From Streptomyces anulatus (GTDB lineage: Bacteria; Actinomycetota; Actinomycetes; Streptomycetales; Streptomycetaceae), in NCBI RefSeq assembly GCF_000721175.1, contig NZ_JOEZ01000003.1, positions 186,001-250,000 on the forward strand: 64,000 nucleotides of DNA, written 5' to 3'. The position numbers were made by a program, and so were the translations under genes. Below the pieces are notes generated by a model, which was not told where the DNA came from, did no database searches, and saw only the letters and a list, made by a program, of their open reading frames with translations. The number at the start of each line of letters is the position of its first letter. Position 1 is the first letter of the stretch. This document shows, piece after piece, positions 60,713 through 64,000 of the stretch.

Positions 60713-63034
60713 GTGCCGGCCCCCGCAGCGACGTGGCGTCAGGGCGCCGCCGTGCCGGACCGCGTGCGCCGGATAGCGGTCATCGGCGGCGGCCCCGGCG
60801 GGCTCTACGCCGCGGCCCTCCTCAAGCGGCTCGACCCGGACCGCGAGGTCACCGTCTTCGAGCGGAACGCCCCCGACGACACCTTCGGCTTCGGCGTCGT
60901 CCTCTCCGACGAGACCCTCGGCGGCATCGAGCACGCCGACCCCGAGGTGTACCGGGCGCTCAGCCGCGAATTCGTCCGCTGGGACACCATCGACATCGTC
61001 CACCGGGGCCGGACCCACACCTCCGGCGGCCACGGCTTCGCCGCCCTCGGCCGCCGCCGGCTCCTGGAGATCCTGCACGAGCGCTGCGCCGGCCTCGGCG
61101 CCGACCTCCGCTTCCGCACCGTGGCCCCGCCCGCCGCCGAGCTCGCCGCCCACTACGACCTGGTCGTCGCCGCCGACGGGGTGCACAGCGCCACCCGCCA
61201 GGCGCACCCCGAAGCCTTCGGCCCCTCCCTCACCGAACACCGCAACCGCTACATCTGGCTCGCCGCCGGCTTCGCGCTCGACGCCTTCCGCTTCGAGATC
61301 GCCGAAACTCCGTACGGCGTCATGCAGTTGCACGCCTACCCGTACGCGGCGGACGCCTCCACCGTCATCGTCGAGATGCGCGAGGAGGTCTGGCGCGCCG
61401 CCGGGCTCGACACCTGTGACGCCGCCGAATCCACCACCCGCTGCGGCAAGTTCTTCACCGAAGCCCTCGACGGCCGCCCCCTGCGCGGCAACAGGTCCTC
61501 CTGGCTCGCCTTCCGCACGGTCACCAACTCCCGCTGGTCCCACGGGAACACGGTGCTCATCGGCGACGCGGCCCACACCGCCCACTTCTCCATCGGCTCC
61601 GGCACCAAGCTCGCCGTCGAGGACGCCCTCGCGCTGGCCGCCTGCGTCGAGGAACAGCCGGACCTGCCGGCCGCCCTGGCCGCGTACGAGGCCGAGCGCC
61701 GCCCGGTCGTCGCCTCCACCCAGCGCGCCGCGGCCGCCAGCCTGCGCTGGTTCGAGGAGCTGGCCACCTATGTGGACCAGCCGCCCCGGCGCTTCGCGTT
61801 CAACCTGCTCACCCGCAGCCGCCGGGTCACCCATGACAACCTCCGGCTGCGCGACGCCTCGTTCACCGCCGCCGTCGAGGAGGAGTTCGGCTGCGCGCCG
61901 GGCACTCCGCCGATGTTCACCCCGCTGCGCCTGCGCGGCCTCGAACTGCGCAACCGCGTCGTCGTCTCACCCATGGACATGTACTCCGCCACCGACGGGC
62001 TCCCCGCGGACTTCCACCTCGTCCACCTCGGGGCCCGTGCGCTCGGCGGCGCCGGACTCACCATGACCGAGATGGTCTGCGTCAGCCCCGAGGGCCGCAT
62101 CACTCCCGGCTGCACCGGCCTGTGGAACGCCGAACAGGCCACCGCCTGGCGGCGGATCACCGACTTCGTCCACACCTCCGCCCCCGGCGCCGCCATCGGC
62201 GTCCAGCTCGGCCACTCCGGCCGCAAGGGCTCCACCAAGCTGATGTGGGAGGGCATCGACCAGCCCCTGGAGACCGGCAACTGGCCACTGACGGCCGCCT
62301 CCCCGCTCCCCTACGTGCCCGGAGTCAACCAGGTTCCGGCGGAGCTGGACCGGGCCGGACTGGACGCCGTGCGCGAGCAGTTCGCGGCGGCCGCCCGGCG
62401 CGCCGCGAGCAGCGGCTTCGACCTCCTCGAACTCCACTGCGCCCACGGCTATCTGCTCTCCGGATTCCTCTCCCCGCTCACCAACCACCGCACCGACGCC
62501 TACGGCGGATCACTTCAGGCGCGGCTCCGCTTCCCCCTCGAAGTCTTCGACGCCGTACGCGAAGTCTGGCCGCGGGAACGGCCGATGACCGTGCGGATCT
62601 CCGCCACCGACTGGGCCGAGGGCGGCACGGAAGCGGCGGACGCGGTGGAGATCGCCCGCGCCTTCGCCGCCCACGGTGCCGACGCCATCGACGTCTCCAC
62701 CGGCCAGGTCGTGCCCGAGGAGCGCCCCGAGTACGGCCGCTCCTACCAGACCCCGTACGCCGACCGGATCCGCAACACCGTCGACGTCCCCGTGATCGCG
62801 GTCGGCGCGATCTCCTCCTGGGACGACGTCAACTCCCTGCTCCTGGCGGGCCGCGCCGACCTCTGCGCCCTGGCCCGCCCCCATCTGTACGACCCGCACT
62901 GGACCCTGCACGCGGCGGCCGAACAGGGCTACCGCGGACCCGGTGCGCCCTGGCCGCTCCCGTACGGCGCGGGCAGCCGCCCCCCGCCCACCGGCCGCAC
63001 CGACGGACCGAAGCCCCGGCTCACCCTGGGGTGA
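60713..63034 (+). CDS. Bifunctional salicylyl/anthraniloyl-CoA 5-hydroxylase and flavin oxidoreductase
   Basis: A 773-residue fusion. N-terminal part (about 1-380): FAD monooxygenase with IAVIGGGPGGLYAAALLKRL, LVVAADGVHSATR and TVLIGDAAHTAHFSIGSGTK. C-terminal part (about 395-760): Old Yellow Enzyme fold with LRNRVVVSPMDMYSA, GVQLGHSGRKGS and the HCAHGYLLSGFLSP catalytic block. The same fusion is known in 2-aminobenzoyl-CoA monooxygenase/reductase and salicylyl-CoA 5-hydroxylase, which hydroxylate and then dearomatise the ring. GTG 60713 follows GGGGAGG. No CoA ligase gene is in view, so the choice between anthranilate and salicylate is open. Confidence 0.9.
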   Translation: MPAPAATWRQGAAVPDRVRRIAVIGGGPGGLYAAALLKRLDPDREVTVFERNAPDDTFGFGVVLSDETLGGIEHADPEVYRALSREFVRWDTIDIVHRGRTHTSGGHGFAALGRRRLLEILHERCAGLGADLRFRTVAPPAAELAAHYDLVVAADGVHSATRQAHPEAFGPSLTEHRNRYIWLAAGFALDAFRFEIAETPYGVMQLHAYPYAADASTVIVEMREEVWRAAGLDTCDAAESTTRCGKFFTEALDGRPLRGNRSSWLAFRTVTNSRWSHGNTVLIGDAAHTAHFSIGSGTKLAVEDALALAACVEEQPDLPAALAAYEAERRPVVASTQRAAAASLRWFEELATYVDQPPRRFAFNLLTRSRRVTHDNLRLRDASFTAAVEEEFGCAPGTPPMFTPLRLRGLELRNRVVVSPMDMYSATDGLPADFHLVHLGARALGGAGLTMTEMVCVSPEGRITPGCTGLWNAEQATAWRRITDFVHTSAPGAAIGVQLGHSGRKGSTKLMWEGIDQPLETGNWPLTAASPLPYVPGVNQVPAELDRAGLDAVREQFAAAARRAASSGFDLLELHCAHGYLLSGFLSPLTNHRTDAYGGSLQARLRFPLEVFDAVREVWPRERPMTVRISATDWAEGGTEAADAVEIARAFAAHGADAIDVSTGQVVPEERPEYGRSYQTPYADRIRNTVDVPVIAVGAISSWDDVNSLLLAGRADLCALARPHLYDPHWTLHAAAEQGYRGPGAPWPLPYGAGSRPPPTGRTDGPKPRLTLG

Positions 63035-63461
63035 CGACGCAGGTGTGGCAGAGGCACGGAGCGGGGTGGGGCGCGCCGTGGTGGGTCTCGCGGTACCCGG
63101 CGGCGAGCCGCTCCAGCAGGCCGGCCAGCTCCTCGGCCTCCTCCCGGGACCGCGTGCGCACCGCGATCGCTTCCGCCCGGCGCAGCACGGCCGGCGCGTA
63201 CACCTGCGCGGCCCGGAAGGTGTGCAGATGGCGCGAGCCCGTGTCGACGGTGATCCAGCGGCCGGTGCGGGCCCGCCCGATGGTGGTCACCTGCTCGTGC
63301 CCCATGCCCGGGTAGGTGTCGACGACGTACACCTTCGCGCCGCCCCGGTACGACCTGGTTCCCGGCCGCAGCTCCTGCCCGCCGTCCCCGTACCGCCGCC
63401 ACCGCACCACGTTCGCCGCGACCAGCCAGAGCGGGTCCGGTGTCACGGGCTCCGCCGTCAC
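63021..63461 (-). CDS. Conserved hypothetical protein
   Basis: A 146-residue protein that I cannot place in a family. It has a beta-rich N-terminal half (WLVAANVVRWRRYGDGGQEL, GAKVYVVDTYPGMGHEQVTT) and a helical part (REEAEELAGLLERLAAGYRE), ending in a CxxC (CLCHTC) that could bind metal. GTG 63461 overlaps the stop of the preceding GNAT gene by 4 nt, so the two are probably one operon. Its end overlaps the end of the opposite-strand fusion gene by 14 nt. Confidence 0.7.
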   Translation of the reverse strand: MTAEPVTPDPLWLVAANVVRWRRYGDGGQELRPGTRSYRGGAKVYVVDTYPGMGHEQVTTIGRARTGRWITVDTGSRHLHTFRAAQVYAPAVLRRAEAIAVRTRSREEAEELAGLLERLAAGYRETHHGAPHPAPCLCHTCVVTPG

Positions 63462-64000
63462 GCGTCCCTCCTCATCTGCATCCGGTCCGCCACCGGCTCG
63501 TAACCGATGCGCCGGTACACGCCGTTGCTCGTCGGGTTGCCGAGGTCGGTGAAGAGCAGGACCTCGGCCGCGCCCGCCGCCAGGGCGGCCCGGGAGGCCT
63601 CGGCCGTCACGGCGGCCGCGTACCCCCGGCCGCGATGCTCCGGCGGGGTGTACACCGACGTCACCCGCACCGTGCCCGCCAGCATCCGGGAGCGCCCCGC
63701 CAGCGCCACCGGCGCCCCGCCGCTCTCCCAGAGGGTGAGCGCCCCACGTTCCGTACCCTCGTCCACCAGCCACTCCGCCGAGGTCTTGGACTGCCCGGTC
63801 GTGTCGGCGAACCCGTGCATCCACTCCACGAGCAGCGCCCGGTCCGCCCGTCTCGCCGCCCTGGCCCGGCCCTCCGGCGCAGGGGAGGGCGGCCGGAGCG
63901 CGCCCAGTCGGTACAGCCGCTGCTCCTGCTCGGTCCGGTAGCCCGGCAGCACGGCGGCCAGCAGCGCCGCGGTGTCCCGGTCCGCGTTGACCGCGGCCAG
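63458..64000 (-). CDS. GNAT family N-acetyltransferase (partial, runs off window)
   Basis: The visible 180 residues include the acetyl-CoA motif VYTPPEHRGRGYAAAVTAEA and the C-terminal LLFTDLGNPTSNGVYRRIGY block of GNAT enzymes, in the arrangement seen in Streptomyces proteins annotated as GNAT with an N-terminal accessory part. The N-terminus lies beyond position 64000; upstream of a possible internal start at 63952 the frame continues with LAAVNADRDTAALLAAVLPG, which looks coding. Substrate unknown. Confidence 0.85.
   Translation of the reverse strand: MAAVNADRDTAALLAAVLPGYRTEQEQRLYRLGALRPPSPAPEGRARAARRADRALLVEWMHGFADTTGQSKTSAEWLVDEGTERGALTLWESGGAPVALAGRSRMLAGTVRVTSVYTPPEHRGRGYAAAVTAEASRAALAAGAAEVLLFTDLGNPTSNGVYRRIGYEPVADRMQMRRDA

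Noticed and set aside
1..64000. CRISPR arrays, insertion sequences, prophage, tRNA or rRNA genes
   Set aside because: No spaced identical repeats of the right size, no transposase or integrase motifs, and no tRNA-like cloverleaf or conserved T-loop was noticed by eye; a tRNA scan was not possible.

Overview
The window is about 72% GC with strong third-position GC bias, frequent GTG and TTG starts, 4-base stop/start overlaps, an F420-type luciferase-like oxidoreductase, SUKH and DUF6099-type proteins, a DmdR/IdeR iron box and a CsoR box. All of this points to a Streptomyces chromosome (or a close relative). I see no tRNA, rRNA, CRISPR array, transposase or phage gene.

Left end (1-5.2 kb): the start of an FtsX-like permease gene with an operator-like inverted repeat, a remnant of a PP2C-type phosphatase, an orphan SUKH protein, a decayed stretch, and a secreted PGRP-type amidase fused to a seven-repeat FG-GAP propeller. 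At 5.2-13.1 kb a minus-strand set encodes a poly-gamma-glutamate-type polymer system: CapA/PgsA, a membrane protein with two sensor-HAMP units, CapB/PgsB with a repeat tail, CapC/PgsC and an NlpC/P60 hydrolase. A lipoprotein gene runs divergently from capA.

The most coherent block is 13.1-31.8 kb, read here as a collagen utilization locus. A secreted M9 collagenase (HEYTH, PKD and pre-peptidase C-terminal domains) would cut collagen. A five-gene Opp/Dpp-type importer would take up the peptides. Hydroxyproline would pass through a proline-racemase-family epimerase, a three-subunit flavin/iron-sulfur D-hydroxyproline dehydrogenase, a DapA-like deaminase and a 2-oxoglutarate semialdehyde dehydrogenase to 2-oxoglutarate. 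A second racemase-family protein and an ornithine-cyclodeaminase-like reductase sit in the same operon. A FadR-type GntR regulator lies in the middle. Related elements with the core ATGTGACAT occur before all four transcription units, and in the importer promoter the element sits in the -35/-10 spacer.

Middle (31.9-48.8 kb): a VWA protein; a LysE exporter divergent from a MocR regulator with three CTCGGTGCAAT-type repeats between them; a truncated Lhr-like helicase remnant; an iron-sulfur photolyase-related protein; a copper-box-controlled secreted protein; an SGNH hydrolase; an iron-siderophore importer under an iron box; a DedA protein; a SIS sugar isomerase divergent from a DeoR regulator; a SepF paralogue; a MazG-like pyrophosphatase; and a small conserved protein.

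Right end (48.9-64 kb): an LLM oxidoreductase and a homocysteine methyltransferase separated by a pentanucleotide tandem repeat; the Hen1-Pnkp RNA repair pair; arginine deiminase, ornithine carbamoyltransferase and an amino-acid permease; an anti-sigma-type ATPase; an enoyl-CoA hydratase followed by a fused salicylyl/anthraniloyl-CoA hydroxylase-oxidoreductase; a small hypothetical protein; and a GNAT acetyltransferase cut by the window edge.
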